Assembly (NCBI RefSeq): GCF_900111405.1
Contig: NZ_FOHJ01000004.1
Span: 248,001 to 312,000 of the forward strand
Source of the DNA: Salinibacillus kushneri
GTDB taxonomy: Bacteria > Bacillota > Bacilli > Bacillales > Alkalibacillaceae
Length of the DNA stretch: 64,000 nt
Direction of reading: 5' to 3'
Position numbers and translations under genes: made by a program. Below are positions 8,807 through 19,085 of this stretch, in pieces (the first letter of the stretch is position 1; each line of letters starts with the position of its first letter). A model generated the notes under the pieces. That model was given only the letters and a program-made list of their open reading frames with translations, was not told the origin of the DNA and ran no database searches.

Positions 8807-10666
8807 TTACATAACACGTTTAAACATTTTCTCAAGTTCATATTCAGAGAAAAAGATAATTATAGGGCGACCATGAGGACATGTGAAAGGATCCTGACAC
8901 TGGCGTAAATCTTCCAGCAGTCGGAACATGTCATCATAATTAAGATGATGATTAGCTTTAATCGATCGTTTACACGACATTAAAATAGCGGCATCCTCAC
9001 GTAATTGTTTAATATCTACCTTTTGATTTTCCAGCACTTGATCGACCATATCCCGAATCGTCTCCTCTTCTTCTCCTTTTGGCAGCCACTGAGGATGGGA
9101 CCGAATAATGAAGGTATGCTCTCCAAATGGCTCAAAAAAGAGTCCCACTTGCTTTAACTCCTCCTGATGAGCTTGAATAAAAATGGCTTCCTGTTTTGAG
9201 AATTCAAATGTTAACGGAACGAGCAGCTGCTGGAGCTCTTCTGTAACTATGCCCACCTTTTCACGATAAAACTCATATTTGATGCGTTCCTGAGCAGCAT
9301 GCTGATCAATTAAATACAAGCCTTGATCGTTTTGTGCTATGATATAGGTTCCGTGAGCCTGTCCAACAGGGTATAACACAGGTACACGTTCTTTTTCATC
9401 CTTCTGTGTTTCAGGAACATAATCGTCTTCCAAGTTTTCTTCGGAAGCTGAATACCATGACTCCTGAACGGAAGGAGACTCAGTGTCATCCATAGAATAA
9501 TCCGTTTCAGAAAAATCTTTCTGTCTCTCAGGAAATTCTTCTGTTTTTGTCAGTAAATCATTCCAGGGAATATCCGGGGCTGTTGATTCCTTGGAACGCT
9601 GATTATCAAAGGTGAAATAGCTTTGCTCCGTCTGGTCCTTTTGTGATTGTTTTGGTACTGGTTCAGGTATTAACGTTTCCTGTTTAAACACATCTTTTAT
9701 TGCTGTTTCAATAGCCGAAAACAATTCCTTTTCCTTACTAAATCTTACTTCTAATTTACTTGGATGGACATTGACATCCACCAGATAAGGGTCCATGTCA
9801 ATATTAATGACGACAAGCGGATAACGGCCTATCGGTAGCAACGTATGATATCCCTTTAGTATGGCTTTATTAATCATAGGATTTCGAATAAAACGTCCGT
9901 TAATTATACTGGAAATATAATTGCGATTTGCTCTTGTTATTTCAGGACGAGCTGCATAGCCGGTTATTTTGAAATCCAGGGTTTCATGTTTGATCGGCAG
10001 CATTTTTTTAGCCGTTTGCATCCCGTAGATTTGACCAATAACCTGGCGCTGGTCTCCTCTCCCGGAAGTGTAAAATAAACGTTTCTGATTGTGAATACAC
10101 TCAAAACGAATATGGGGATAGGATAAAGCGATTCGATTTAGTACATCTGTAATATGCCCTAGTTCTGTATGAATAGTTTTCATATATTTTAAGCGAGCTG
10201 GTGTATTAAAGAAAATATCTTTAACAAGGATATCTGTCCCTTTTCTAGCATCGCTCTTTTCACGAGAGATGAGTTTACCGCCTTCAATTTCTAATTGTGT
10301 ACCTGCTTTTTTCCCATTTGAAGTACGGACACTTAACCGGCTCACAGCTGCAATACTGGCTAAGGCTTCCCCGCGAAATCCCAGTGAACGAACCCGGAAT
10401 AAATCTCCTTCTGATGAAATTTTACTCGTTGCGTGACGAAGAAAAGCTTTTTCACAATCTTCAGCAGACATCCCATCGCCATTATCACTCACCTTTATAC
10501 CGGATAAACCAGCTTCCTCAAGTTCGACCTTAATCCACGTACTATTGGCATCAATACTATTTTCAACCAGTTCCTTAATAACGGATGCTGGTCTTTCTAC
10601 TACCTCACCAGCTGCTATTTTGTTAGCAAGCTGATCAGGCATTAGCTGGATATTGCCCAATCCCAT
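8807..10666 (-). CDS. mutL: MutL, mismatch-repair endonuclease/ATPase
   Basis: 619 residues. N-terminal GHKL ATPase: [26 protein letters not shown] and [12 protein letters not shown] variable acidic linker (about 340-430) follows. The C-terminal domain has the endonuclease metal motif [24 protein letters not shown] and CPHGRP, so this MutL should nick DNA itself, as in Bacillus and unlike E. coli. It lies 13 nt downstream of mutS and is probably cotranscribed with it. No terminator was seen between mutL and miaA. Confidence 0.97.
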   Translation of the reverse strand: MGLGNIQLMPDQLANKIAAGEVVERPASVIKELVENSIDANSTWIKVELEEAGLSGIKVSDNGDGMSAEDCEKAFLRHATSKISSEGDLFRVRSLGFRGEALASIAAVSRLSVRTSNGKKAGTQLEIEGGKLISREKSDARKGTDILVKDIFFNTPARLKYMKTIHTELGHITDVLNRIALSYPHIRFECIHNQKRLFYTSGRGDQRQVIGQIYGMQTAKKMLPIKHETLDFKITGYAARPEITRANRNYISSIINGRFIRNPMINKAILKGYHTLLPIGRYPLVVINIDMDPYLVDVNVHPSKLEVRFSKEKELFSAIETAIKDVFKQETLIPEPVPKQSQKDQTEQSYFTFDNQRSKESTAPDIPWNDLLTKTEEFPERQKDFSETDYSMDDTESPSVQESWYSASEENLEDDYVPETQKDEKERVPVLYPVGQAHGTYIIAQNDQGLYLIDQHAAQERIKYEFYREKVGIVTEELQQLLVPLTFEFSKQEAIFIQAHQEELKQVGLFFEPFGEHTFIIRSHPQWLPKGEEEETIRDMVDQVLENQKVDIKQLREDAAILMSCKRSIKANHHLNYDDMFRLLEDLRQCQDPFTCPHGRPIIIFFSEYELEKMFKRVM

Positions 10667-10679
10667 TACCTCCCTTCTT

Positions 10680-13268
10680 CTACTTTAATTTCTGTTGAAT
10701 AGAGAATAAGGTGTTCATCGCTTCCATTGGTGTCATATTCATTAGATTTATGCCTTTTAATTCATCCATAATTGCTTTCTCTTTACTAGAAACATCATTT
10801 TTCTGCTTAGTTTCTCCTTTTTTCTCAGAAACTTCCTCTGCAGCAAAGAAGTTTAGCTGTTCTTCCTCTTTCGTTGATGCTTTTTGCTGATATACTGGTT
10901 GTTCAAAATGTTTTAAAATCTCATAAGCCCGTTCAATTAAACCTGAAGGTAGCTCGGCCAGTTTAGCTACATGAATTCCGTAGCTTTCATCTGCAGCACC
11001 ATCCTGTATTTTATGAAGAAAAACGACATTTCCATCATGCTCTTCTGCTTTTACATGCACATTACTTAACCTTTTCAATGAATCGCTTAAAGAGGTTAAC
11101 TCGTGATAATGGGTTGAAAATAATGTTTTGGCATGAATATGATTATGAATATATTCCACAATTGCCTGAGCGAGGGACATTCCATCGTATGTGCTTGTCC
11201 CTCGTCCAATCTCATCGAGTAATATTAAACTATTTTCTGTTGCTTTCGTTAGCGCATGCTTTGCTTCCAGCATTTCGACCATGAATGTACTTTGACCTGC
11301 CACCAGGTCGTCAGCTGCACCTATTCTAGTGAAAATCTGATCAAAGACAGGAATTTCAGCATAATCAGCAGGAACAAAACAGCCTACCTGTCCCATAATA
11401 ACAATTAGAGCAAGCTGACGCATGTATGTGCTTTTACCAGCCATATTCGGGCCTGTAATTAAAAGGATGTCGCGCTCTTCATCCATCCGCACGTCATTGG
11501 GAACAAAATGATCATCATTCATGACCTGTTCAACTACTGGATGACGTCCGTTTTCAATATGAAGTCTATGTCCATTGGTAAACGAAGGTTTGATATAGCG
11601 ATTTTCATCACTTACTACAGCAAAGCTTTGTAACACATCCAATTGACTCATTTGATCTGCCAGCTGTTGTAACTGAGGGATATATGATTTTACCTGCTCT
11701 CGAATATCTATGAAAATCTCATATTCAAGTTCAACACTTTTTTCTTCTGATTCCAAAATCAAGGATTCTTTTTCCTTTAATTCAGGTGTAATATAGCGCT
11801 CTGCATTACTTAACGTCTGCTTCCTCTCATAACGACCTTCAGGAATGAGATGAAGATTGGCTTTGGTCACTTCAATATAATATCCAAATACTTTATTGTA
11901 GCCGACCTTTAATGACTTAATGCCCGTTTCTTCTCTTTCCTTCTGTTCAAGCTCAGCAATCCACTGCTTACCATTTCTTGATGCATCACGATATTGATCT
12001 AACAGCTCATGATAGCCATCCTTAATAATATCTCCCTCTTTAATAGAGAGGGGTGGTGTTTCTGCTATACTACGCTCCAGTAAATTTTTTAAAGGATCAA
12101 GCGGATTAATCGAATCGGCCAGTTCAGCAAGTTCCTCCTGCCGAAATTCTTTTAGAACCTGAACAATTTCAGGTGTCTGTATAAGAGATTTCTTTAACTG
12201 AATTAAATCCCGTGCATTGACATTTCCGTAGGCCACTCTACCAGACAAGCGTTCTAAGTCATAAACCTCTTTCAAAGCGTCTCGTAGTGTTTCCCGTTCA
12301 AAATATTGCTCAAGCAGCCCTTCTACCTGTGATTGGCGTTTGGTAATTTCCTTCGTCGATAATAAAGGACGATCAATCCACTTTTTCATCATTCTTGCAC
12401 CCATAGCCGTTACCGTTTTATCTAATACCCATAGCAGAGAACCTTCCTTACCTTTTTTACGGATGGTTTCGGTCAGCTCCAGGTTACGCTTTGAATACAT
12501 ATCCAGTTTCATATATTGACTGAGTTCAACGTATTGTACAGGCTGCAAATGGGTCATGGCCCGTTTTTGAGTACGAGCTAAATATTGAAACAACCGTCCA
12601 AATCCCATCACTAAATCCTGCTGGTTTAAATGACGAACTAAATCAAAATTTTCTTCCGGGATATCTACTCTATCTTCCTTTGAGATGGTTACATTTAATC
12701 GCTGCGTTAGCGTTTCTGTCCATTTTTCATTAAAATCCGGTGGTATGACAATTTCCTTCACGGGCCGATTAAAAAATTCGCTTAGCACAGATTCGAAGCC
12801 ATCAAGTATAAAAGAAACGCTATTTTCACCAGTAGAAAGATCATTATAAGCAATTACAAATTGCTCGTTGCCAATTGGAGTAAGTGAAGCTATAAAGTTA
12901 TTTTCCTTTTCATCTAACAAATCTCCTTCCATCACAGTACCAGGAGTAATAACTTGGATAACTTCTCTTCGAACAACACCTTTTGCCTGCTTTGGATCTT
13001 CAACTTGTTCACAGATTGCCACTTTATAGCCTTTTTCTATCAGGTTTTTAATATAATTGGCAGAGGAATGATAAGGAATTCCACACATCGGAATTCGTTC
13101 CTCTCCCCCGTCTCTACTCGTCAAAGTGATTTCCAGTTCTTTGGAGGCTAATAAAGCATCATCAAAAAACATTTCATAGAAGTCACCTAAACGAAAAAAT
13201 AGAAATGTATCTTTATATTGTTCTTTAATATTTAAATATTGCTGGATCATTGGCGTATAGTGAGCCAT
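10680..13268 (-). CDS. mutS: MutS, DNA mismatch recognition ATPase
   Basis: 862 residues. The mismatch-binding N-terminus has [15 protein letters not shown], carrying the Phe-x-Glu wedge, and the C-terminal ABC ATPase has Walker [14 protein letters not shown] (about residue 605), [16 protein letters not shown] and STHYHEL. The tail has a short charged linker, then a helical end with [11 protein letters not shown], typical of the dimer/tetramer module. Same order as B. subtilis (cotE-mutS-mutL). Confidence 0.97.
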   Translation of the reverse strand: MAHYTPMIQQYLNIKEQYKDTFLFFRLGDFYEMFFDDALLASKELEITLTSRDGGEERIPMCGIPYHSSANYIKNLIEKGYKVAICEQVEDPKQAKGVVRREVIQVITPGTVMEGDLLDEKENNFIASLTPIGNEQFVIAYNDLSTGENSVSFILDGFESVLSEFFNRPVKEIVIPPDFNEKWTETLTQRLNVTISKEDRVDIPEENFDLVRHLNQQDLVMGFGRLFQYLARTQKRAMTHLQPVQYVELSQYMKLDMYSKRNLELTETIRKKGKEGSLLWVLDKTVTAMGARMMKKWIDRPLLSTKEITKRQSQVEGLLEQYFERETLRDALKEVYDLERLSGRVAYGNVNARDLIQLKKSLIQTPEIVQVLKEFRQEELAELADSINPLDPLKNLLERSIAETPPLSIKEGDIIKDGYHELLDQYRDASRNGKQWIAELEQKEREETGIKSLKVGYNKVFGYYIEVTKANLHLIPEGRYERKQTLSNAERYITPELKEKESLILESEEKSVELEYEIFIDIREQVKSYIPQLQQLADQMSQLDVLQSFAVVSDENRYIKPSFTNGHRLHIENGRHPVVEQVMNDDHFVPNDVRMDEERDILLITGPNMAGKSTYMRQLALIVIMGQVGCFVPADYAEIPVFDQIFTRIGAADDLVAGQSTFMVEMLEAKHALTKATENSLILLDEIGRGTSTYDGMSLAQAIVEYIHNHIHAKTLFSTHYHELTSLSDSLKRLSNVHVKAEEHDGNVVFLHKIQDGAADESYGIHVAKLAELPSGLIERAYEILKHFEQPVYQQKASTKEEEQLNFFAAEEVSEKKGETKQKNDVSSKEKAIMDELKGINLMNMTPMEAMNTLFSIQQKLK

Positions 13269-13319
13269 TATACTTCCCCCACATTTATGCTTGCGTTTAA
13301 TCTATTTCTACATCTATTT

Positions 13320-13328
13320 ATTATAGCA
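13320..13328 (-). promoter_or_regulatory. Candidate mutS promoter (extended -10)
   Basis: Minus-strand TGCTATAAT, an extended -10 element about 55 nt upstream of the mutS start. No good -35 was found. Confidence 0.5.
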
Positions 13329-13380
13329 TATCTATTCGTATTCTTTAGAGACTCAAGCAAAAAGAAATAATGATTTATAC

Positions 13381-13435
13381 AAAAGGCTGTTTTCTAACAG
13401 ATTGTTGCAGAACAACATACACTGCGAAAACAGCC
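13381..13435 (-). terminator. Second terminator after cotE
   Basis: Perfect 10-bp stem GGCTGTTTTC / GAAAACAGCC with a 31-nt loop, followed by TTTTGT on the minus strand. It is in tandem with the hairpin at 13442-13467. Confidence 0.6.
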
Positions 13436-13441
13436 AAAAAG

Positions 13442-13467
13442 AAAAACCCGGCTTTTGTAGAGCCAGG
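13442..13467 (-). terminator. cotE terminator
   Basis: Minus-strand stem CCTGGCT / AGCCGGG (one G-U pair), followed by TTTTTC. Confidence 0.75.
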
Positions 13468-13482
13468 TAAATAAGGGAATGA

Positions 13483-14046
13483 TTAATCATTTTTACTTGT
13501 ATGGGACGATGAAACATCAGGATCTACGTCAGCAAGTTCAGCTTCTAATTCATCATATTCAAAATCATCATGATCTACATAACCATGTGGGTCCAGTTTA
13601 ACGACCACTTTGGTTTCTCCGATAACTTCAACAACAAATTCTCTTTCTACTTCTACAATAATTCGATTGCCCTCTTCATTAATTGTACATTCTAAGCAGT
13701 TTGGCTGCTGTGTTGCACGTGCAATAACCTCTAAATCATCTGAAATACTGTTTTCATCTTTAATAACAAGAGGAATGCGATCGGTATAATTTATACGGTC
13801 ACTAACCACTTCGGTTTTTGTATTATTATTATAGGAATACCAAACATTCGCTTCGTAGCTTCCAGAAACTTCAACAAAATCCCCTTTTTTCCTTGCTTTA
13901 TATTGATGGTTTATAACCCAGCAACCTAAGATGCTTGATGGACTGTGGTGCGGTGTTATTGTATGTGTTGCTTCTTTGAATTTCTTGCCTTTCCCAATCA
14001 CTGCTTTCGTAATAATCTGGCGTGTTTCTTTATCAACCATTGACAT
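13483..14046 (-). CDS. cotE: CotE, outer spore-coat morphogenetic protein
   Basis: 187 residues (B. subtilis CotE 181). CotE forms the ring around the forespore on which the outer coat is assembled. Recognisable segments: IITKAVIGKGKKFKEATHTI, SSILGCWVINHQY, NVWYSYNNNTKTEVV, QQPNCLE and EVIGETKVVVKLDP. The C-terminus is strongly acidic, as in the family. The first ATG is used, with GGAGGG 9 nt upstream. Expressed in the mother cell in B. subtilis; the large gap upstream presumably holds its promoter. Confidence 0.96.
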   Translation of the reverse strand: MSMVDKETRQIITKAVIGKGKKFKEATHTITPHHSPSSILGCWVINHQYKARKKGDFVEVSGSYEANVWYSYNNNTKTEVVSDRINYTDRIPLVIKDENSISDDLEVIARATQQPNCLECTINEEGNRIIVEVEREFVVEVIGETKVVVKLDPHGYVDHDDFEYDELEAELADVDPDVSSSHTSKND

Positions 14047-14585
14047 GTACGTTTACCCTCCTTCAATTTGATTCCATGACATTTTATTCAAGGCATCCGC
14101 CCGAAGTGCATCAATCTTGAATAAATCATTTTTTAATAACTAGTTATCTGTCTACTAAAGCTTATGCAGATATGGGTGATTGTGTGTATAAAGAAAAGGA
14201 AGGTGACATAAGCCAAATTCAAACGAATCAATCATCATTTTCCGGAAATCATTACTGAATACCATAATAAAGCTGAAATCACATTTATTTCTGCCAGTAA
14301 GAAAGCTTTTTATGCCTGCTTTGAAATTTTTTGATCCTGATTTCAAAATTTTAAAACCTCTTTTTAAGAAGATTAAGCGAATAGTTCTATCATGAAAATT
14401 ATAAGTTAATTCAGCATCATTTCCCTTTTTATCCTTCTTAAACTATAAATATGCCGATGGTTAAAGTTTCGCCAGCCGTATCTATATAAATGTAAAACAA
14501 CAAAATTTAAACCGCTAAAATAGAATAAAAACGGGGAACAACATCCTTTTATCATTAAAAAAAGCCAGCAATAAGGCTGACTTTT
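14047..14585. other. 539-nt gap between cotE and ymcA
   Basis: AT-rich and without a convincing gene. It contains the cotE leader, an imperfect hairpin TTTGAAAT / ATTTCAAA near 14318-14337, and the ymcA terminator. A 63-codon TTG-started minus-strand frame (14155-14346) and a 28-codon plus-strand frame starting at 14172 were seen, neither with a credible RBS or family likeness. I see no repeat-family copy here. Confidence 0.5.
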
Positions 14586-14592
14586 TTAATGA
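14551..14592 (-). terminator. ymcA terminator, overlapping the stop codon
   Basis: Minus-strand stem AAAAAAGTCAGC / GCTGGCTTTTTT with flanking ATT/AAT pairs. The left arm contains the ymcA TAA region. Confidence 0.8.
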
Positions 14593-15014
14593 TGGTGGCT
14601 TAAGCTATTTTCTTGTTGGGCTTTGGTTTGACCACTTAGAACATTTCCACCTGTGGACCGGACAATTTCATTCGTCACTTCACGAGCAATGGTACCTGTA
14701 ATCATTTGCAGTATATCATTCACTACAACCTGGATTTCTTTAAATTCAGCTACAACCGGAATTTCATCTAACTCATTCTGAAGACGTTCTAATTCTTTTT
14801 CAGCTTTCTGTTGAGCTTCCTTTTTGCCATAATGTTGAAGATTTACGGCTTGCTTTTGCATCGCTTTAATTCTTCTAATTAAATCCTGTACTTTTTGATT
14901 TTCATTCAGTTTGGCTTCAATTTTCTTAAAACGATCAATTTCTTCAATATTCGCCAGCATATTGGCAAGCTTATTTGCTTCTTCTACAACTTCTTTACGT
15001 GTATATTCTGCCAT
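14586..15014 (-). CDS. ymcA: YmcA (RicA), YlbF-family regulator of RNA processing
   Basis: 142 residues. In B. subtilis YmcA acts with YlbF and YaaT in a complex that directs RNase Y and promotes competence, biofilm formation and sporulation. It is almost all helical, with a central KAMQKQAVNLQHYGKKEAQQKAE and a C-terminal helix ending in a His-rich tail (SLSHHH). It begins 1 nt after miaB and is cotranscribed. RNase Y itself is encoded about 9 kb away in this window. Confidence 0.92.
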   Translation of the reverse strand: MAEYTRKEVVEEANKLANMLANIEEIDRFKKIEAKLNENQKVQDLIRRIKAMQKQAVNLQHYGKKEAQQKAEKELERLQNELDEIPVVAEFKEIQVVVNDILQMITGTIAREVTNEIVRSTGGNVLSGQTKAQQENSLSHHH

Positions 15015-15015
15015 A

Positions 15016-16590
15016 TTATTTCACCTCTACAGCTTCCTCTATCATTTCTCCATCAAGAGTCCAGCTTTTTGTATTTGTAATTTTCACTTTTACAATCTGG
15101 CCAATTGCTGATTTAGGTCCTTCGAAATTCACAAGTTTACTTTCAGGAGTGTATCCAGCCAACACATCCGGGTTGTTTTTGCTTTCTCCCTCTACAAGAA
15201 CATCAACAATTTTATCCTGATACTTTTTCAATGCTTCACGAGAATATTTATTGACCCGTTCATTCAATCGATATAGACGTTTCTTTTTCACATCCATCGG
15301 TACATTATCTTCTTTTTTAGCAGCAGGAGTACCTTCACGTGGTGAGTAAATAAATGTATAAGCCCCTTCAAAACCAACTTCTTCATAAAGAGTCATAGTC
15401 TCTTCAAACTGTTCTTCGGTTTCATTCGGGAAACCAACAATAATATCAGTTGTTAAGGCTGCGTGTGGAATCGCTTCTTTAATTTTACGAACCAGTTCCA
15501 GATAGCTTTCTCTCGTATATTTACGATTCATTCTTTTCAGTACTTCAGAGCTTCCGGATTGTACCGGTAAATGAATGTAAGGCATGAGGTTACCTCCTTT
15601 AGCGAGTACCTCGATTAAACGATCATCAAAATCTCTAGGGTGTGATGTGGTAAAACGAACCCGCGGGATGTCGATTTTTCGAATTTCATCCATCAAATCC
15701 CCTAATCCATACTCCAAGTCTTGTAAGTCTTTTCCATATGCATTAACGTTTTGACCTAATAATGTAACTTCCTTATAGCCCTGTGCAGCCAGGTGTCTAA
15801 TTTCCTGGATGATATCTTCAGGTCTTCTGGAACGTTCTTTACCACGGGTCATGGGTACAATACAGTACGTACAAAATTTGTCACAGCCATACATGATATT
15901 AACCCATGCTTTTGTTTTTCCATTTCGGGCCTTTGGAAGATTTTCGATGACATCTCCCTCTTTCGACCAGACTTCCACTACCATTTCCTTACCAAAAATG
16001 GCCTCTTGAATAAGTTGAGGAAGACGATGAATATTGTGAGTACCAAAGATTAAATCAACATGCTGATGCTTTTCTAAAATCTTATTGACAACGGATTCCT
16101 CCTGGGACATACAACCGCATACACCTAAAATCAGGTCTGGTCGATTCTGTTTAAGTGGTTTTAAATGTCCTAGCTCACCAAACACCTTGTTTTCCGCATT
16201 TTCGCGGATAGCACATGTATTCAATAAAATAATATCTGCATCATTGGCGTCACTTGTTGATTCAAAGCCTAAGTCAGTTAAAATACCTGCCATAACCTCA
16301 GTATCATGCTCATTCATTTGACAGCCATAGGTTCGTATTAAGTATTTTTTACCCTTCCCGATGTTCTGAAGTTCTTCAGGGATGGTAAAATCTTCATGAT
16401 ATTTTACATCTTGCTTTCCACGTTTTCTTGCTTTGTTTAAATTTGGAGTTTCGTATGTAGTTTGGAAATATTTTACAAAATCATCAGAATTCTTTTTCTT
16501 TAAGCGCTCAAGATTATCCTGGTCGGATTTTACGTCCGCTGGATTTCCTTGACGTATTTGCGACATTTCTTTACGCTGTTGCTCGTTCAT
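15016..16590 (-). CDS. miaB: MiaB, tRNA methylthiotransferase
   Basis: 524 residues (B. subtilis 509). A radical-SAM enzyme converting i6A37 to ms2i6A37 in tRNA, acting after MiaA. UPF0004 cysteines in [19 protein letters not shown] and [10 protein letters not shown] bind the auxiliary cluster; the radical-SAM CxxxCxxC is GCDKFCTYC; a C-terminal TRAM domain ends the protein. The start MNEQQRKEM at 16590 is chosen because GGAAAGGAG lies 7 nt upstream and it matches B. subtilis; an in-frame ATG 18 nt upstream lacks spacing. Confidence 0.96.
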   Translation of the reverse strand: MNEQQRKEMSQIRQGNPADVKSDQDNLERLKKKNSDDFVKYFQTTYETPNLNKARKRGKQDVKYHEDFTIPEELQNIGKGKKYLIRTYGCQMNEHDTEVMAGILTDLGFESTSDANDADIILLNTCAIRENAENKVFGELGHLKPLKQNRPDLILGVCGCMSQEESVVNKILEKHQHVDLIFGTHNIHRLPQLIQEAIFGKEMVVEVWSKEGDVIENLPKARNGKTKAWVNIMYGCDKFCTYCIVPMTRGKERSRRPEDIIQEIRHLAAQGYKEVTLLGQNVNAYGKDLQDLEYGLGDLMDEIRKIDIPRVRFTTSHPRDFDDRLIEVLAKGGNLMPYIHLPVQSGSSEVLKRMNRKYTRESYLELVRKIKEAIPHAALTTDIIVGFPNETEEQFEETMTLYEEVGFEGAYTFIYSPREGTPAAKKEDNVPMDVKKKRLYRLNERVNKYSREALKKYQDKIVDVLVEGESKNNPDVLAGYTPESKLVNFEGPKSAIGQIVKVKITNTKSWTLDGEMIEEAVEVK

Positions 16591-16626
16591 TTCAAAACTC
16601 CTTTCCATAAACCTTCTAACTGTATT

Positions 16627-16635
16627 ATTATATCA
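16627..16635 (-). promoter_or_regulatory. Candidate miaB-ymcA promoter (extended -10)
   Basis: Minus-strand TGATATAAT, about 37 nt upstream of the miaB start. The -35 region is only T-rich. Confidence 0.55.
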
Positions 16636-16712
16636 GCCCAATGATAAAAATGAAAATGTTGTTTTGTCTATCTATTCATACTTTTTAGCAGAATCTTATA
16701 AGTATCCGTTTT

Positions 16713-17117
16713 TTACTCTTCCTTATAATGAATAGTACAGGTCTCATCTTTACATTTACCTACTGGAACAATCTCCCGTTTAGATGCAATATAGTCATAT
16801 ACTTTTTGTCCTAATCCAAGTACAATGGACATATAAAGTAAAGGGACAAAGATTTTGTATTTAGGAAGGCGTTTGGCAATTTCTAAAATCGTATGGATTC
16901 CCGAAAATGCTTTACCATCCGATTTTCGAACGCTGTAAATACGCTCCTCTACATTTTTTCCACTCAAGTCATAATGTTTATATATCACTGGATCACGAAT
17001 GGATAAAAGCTTAATTTGATGTTGTTTATCGTTTTTTTCAATCTTTGTTTTGGCCTTTAGACAGATTGGGCACCAACCATCATAAAATACGATTAAGTCT
17101 TGATGGACCTTTTGCAA
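16713..17117 (-). CDS. DUF393 (DCC family) thiol-disulfide-like protein
   Basis: 134 residues. The N-terminus FYDGWCPICLKAKTKIEKND carries the two cysteines of a thioredoxin-like CxxC, the mark of the DCC/DUF393 family (B. subtilis YuxK type). A second pair, KDETCT, and other cysteines lie near the C-terminus. One hydrophobic stretch (FVPLLYMSIVLGLG) may be a membrane-associated helix. The start is TTG at 17117, 8 nt after GAGGAGG; a nearby ATG is out of frame. Substrate unknown. It is back to back with the epimerase gene (54 nt apart), so both promoters must lie in that short gap. Confidence 0.85.
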   Translation of the reverse strand: MQKVHQDLIVFYDGWCPICLKAKTKIEKNDKQHQIKLLSIRDPVIYKHYDLSGKNVEERIYSVRKSDGKAFSGIHTILEIAKRLPKYKIFVPLLYMSIVLGLGQKVYDYIASKREIVPVGKCKDETCTIHYKEE

Positions 17118-17171
17118 ATCATACGCCTCCTCTATTAAGTCTATACCTGAACATGAAAGGAGTCTTTGTGT

Positions 17172-18089
17172 GTGAATGTATTAATAGCTGGTGGAACAGG
17201 ATTTATTGGTCACCATCTTGTGCAATCCATGATTCAACAGGAACACCATATTTATATCCTCACAAGATCATACGGTAAGAGGGAAAAATCTCCTTTCCTT
17301 CACTATATCACATGGTTTACCCAGGATGAACATACATTGCCTAACCTTCCTCAAATAGATGTGATTATCAATCTAGCTGGTGAACCAATTAATAAAGGAA
17401 GGTGGACTTCGAATAAGAAGAAAAAGATTTATGAGAGCAGAAAGCAAACTACACGTAAAATGATTCGGATTATGAAGGAACTTGAAACAAAACCCAAAGT
17501 ATTTATCAATGCTTCTGCTATAGGGATTTATGGCTATTCTTATCATAAAGAATTTACTGAAGAATCAGATTCGCTTCAAAATGGTTTTCCTGCCAGAGTT
17601 TGCAGGATGTGGGAACAGGAGGCAAGCCAGGCTGAACAATTAGGAATTCGAACAGTTATAGCGAGGCTGGGTATCGTATTGGGGGATGATGGAGGGGCGC
17701 TTCCGCGTATGATGATGCCCTATCATTTATTTGCAGGTGGCAAAGTGGCCTCTGGTGAACAATGGGTGTCATGGATACATATGAATGATCTAGTACGCCT
17801 GTTTCATTACATTATTCAGCAGGAAACCATTAAGGGACCAATAAACATTACAGCTCCCCACCCTGTTCAAATGAATGAATTAGGGAAACGTATTGGTCAG
17901 GCATTACGAAGACCACATTGGTTCCCAGCCCCAGCTTGGATGTTAAAAATGGTTTTTGGTGAAATGAGTGAATTTCTGACAGAAGGACAAAAGGTAGTTC
18001 CGAAAAAAGCGTTAATGTATGGATTTGAGTATCGATATTCAACATGTAAACAAGCCCTCCAACAGATTTTAGCCACCAAAGAAGGTTGA
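17172..18089 (+). CDS. SDR-type nucleoside-sugar epimerase-like protein (YfhF/TIGR01777 family)
   Basis: 305 residues. Rossmann motif NVLIAGGTGFIGHHLV at the N-terminus, NLAGEPINKGRW, INASAIGIYG, and a C-terminal DUF1731-type end (LTEGQKVVPKKALMYGFEY). This is the extended-SDR family named after YfhF and the plant SulA-like proteins; its substrate is unknown. The start is GTG at 17172 because AAAGGAG lies 9 nt upstream; an in-frame TTG two codons earlier would be too close. One of the few plus-strand genes, opposite to everything around it. Confidence 0.88.
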   Translation: MNVLIAGGTGFIGHHLVQSMIQQEHHIYILTRSYGKREKSPFLHYITWFTQDEHTLPNLPQIDVIINLAGEPINKGRWTSNKKKKIYESRKQTTRKMIRIMKELETKPKVFINASAIGIYGYSYHKEFTEESDSLQNGFPARVCRMWEQEASQAEQLGIRTVIARLGIVLGDDGGALPRMMMPYHLFAGGKVASGEQWVSWIHMNDLVRLFHYIIQQETIKGPINITAPHPVQMNELGKRIGQALRRPHWFPAPAWMLKMVFGEMSEFLTEGQKVVPKKALMYGFEYRYSTCKQALQQILATKEG

Positions 18090-18116
18090 CTTCAAAGGGA
18101 AGCCAACCTTCTTTTA
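18080..18116 (+). terminator. Epimerase-gene terminator, overlapping its stop codon
   Basis: Stem AGAAGGTTG...TTC / GGAA...CCAACCTTCT followed by TTTTA. The TGA at 18087 is inside the left arm. Confidence 0.8.
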
Positions 18117-18218
18117 CAGTTCCTGAATTTTGTCGGAAAACCGAAAATATTTATCTTTTTGCTCACATTATGCGCTTTCCCCGGAAATATGAATCAATTC
18201 CGATTAATCAAAAGTTCT

Positions 18219-19085
18219 TTAGATAAATTGCTGAACGAGTTCATTAAACTTTTCACGATCCATATTCAATTCGGCATCCTTAAGCGGTTCCTCTTTATAG
18301 CCTTTCACCATTTCCTGATACGATTTTCTCACTGTATCCTGATAGATTAAACCGGTAACAAGACTATCATGCTCCATTAGTGTTTTCATAGCCATCCCCC
18401 GATCACTTGGGTCGTAATCTTCAATAGAAGAAAGCTTTACCAGATTTTCTTTAAACCAATCATAGGTGTTAACTTTATTATAAGTTACACATGGGCTAAA
18501 TACATTAATAAGCGAAAATCCCTTGTGTTTTACTCCTTGTTCGATAATAGATGTTAAATCTTTTATATCACTGGAAAAGCTTTGCGCTACAAATGTGGCA
18601 CCAGAGGACAGTGCCATTTCCATTAAATTTACAGAAGGTTCAATGGAGCCTTCTGGAGTACTTTTTGTTACAAAGCCAGACTCACTACGAGGGGATGTTT
18701 GACCTTTGGTTAATCCATAAATTTGATTGTCCATAATAATATATGTGATATCAATGTTCCTTCTAATGGCATGAATAGTATGCCCCATCCCAATCGCAAG
18801 ACCATCTCCATCACCCCCGGCAGCAATGACCGTTAAATCCTTGTTAGCCATTTTAACCCCTTGTGCGATGGGCAGCACCCTCCCATGTGTACCATGAAAC
18901 CCATAGGCATTTACATAACCAGAGATTCTACCTGAACACCCAATTCCTGAAATTAAGGCCAAATCATCCGGTTCTAATCCTAAGCTGGCACACGCTCGTT
19001 GTATGGATGCCTGTACAGAAAAGTCACCACAACCTGGACACCAATTCGGCTTCACATTATTTCGAAAGTCCTTAACCGTTGCCAT
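18219..19085 (-). CDS. korB: 2-oxoacid:ferredoxin oxidoreductase, beta subunit
   Basis: 288 residues. Binds thiamine diphosphate and an Fe-S cluster in the oxidative decarboxylation of a 2-oxoacid to acyl-CoA with reduced ferredoxin. NWCPGCGDF supplies cluster cysteines; GGDGDGLAIGMGH with MDNQIYGLTKGQTSP is the TPP/Mg site. The start at 19085 (MATVKDFRNN) follows AGGAGGTGG and overlaps the korA stop by 14 nt, implying coupled translation. Likely 2-oxoglutarate as substrate by analogy with annotated Bacillaceae genes at this locus; not provable from sequence alone. Confidence 0.92.
   Translation of the reverse strand: MATVKDFRNNVKPNWCPGCGDFSVQASIQRACASLGLEPDDLALISGIGCSGRISGYVNAYGFHGTHGRVLPIAQGVKMANKDLTVIAAGGDGDGLAIGMGHTIHAIRRNIDITYIIMDNQIYGLTKGQTSPRSESGFVTKSTPEGSIEPSVNLMEMALSSGATFVAQSFSSDIKDLTSIIEQGVKHKGFSLINVFSPCVTYNKVNTYDWFKENLVKLSSIEDYDPSDRGMAMKTLMEHDSLVTGLIYQDTVRKSYQEMVKGYKEEPLKDAELNMDREKFNELVQQFI

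Noticed and set aside
14155-14346. 63-codon minus-strand ORF between cotE and ymcA
   Set aside because: TTG start with poorly spaced RBS and no recognisable domain; kept only as part of the gap description.
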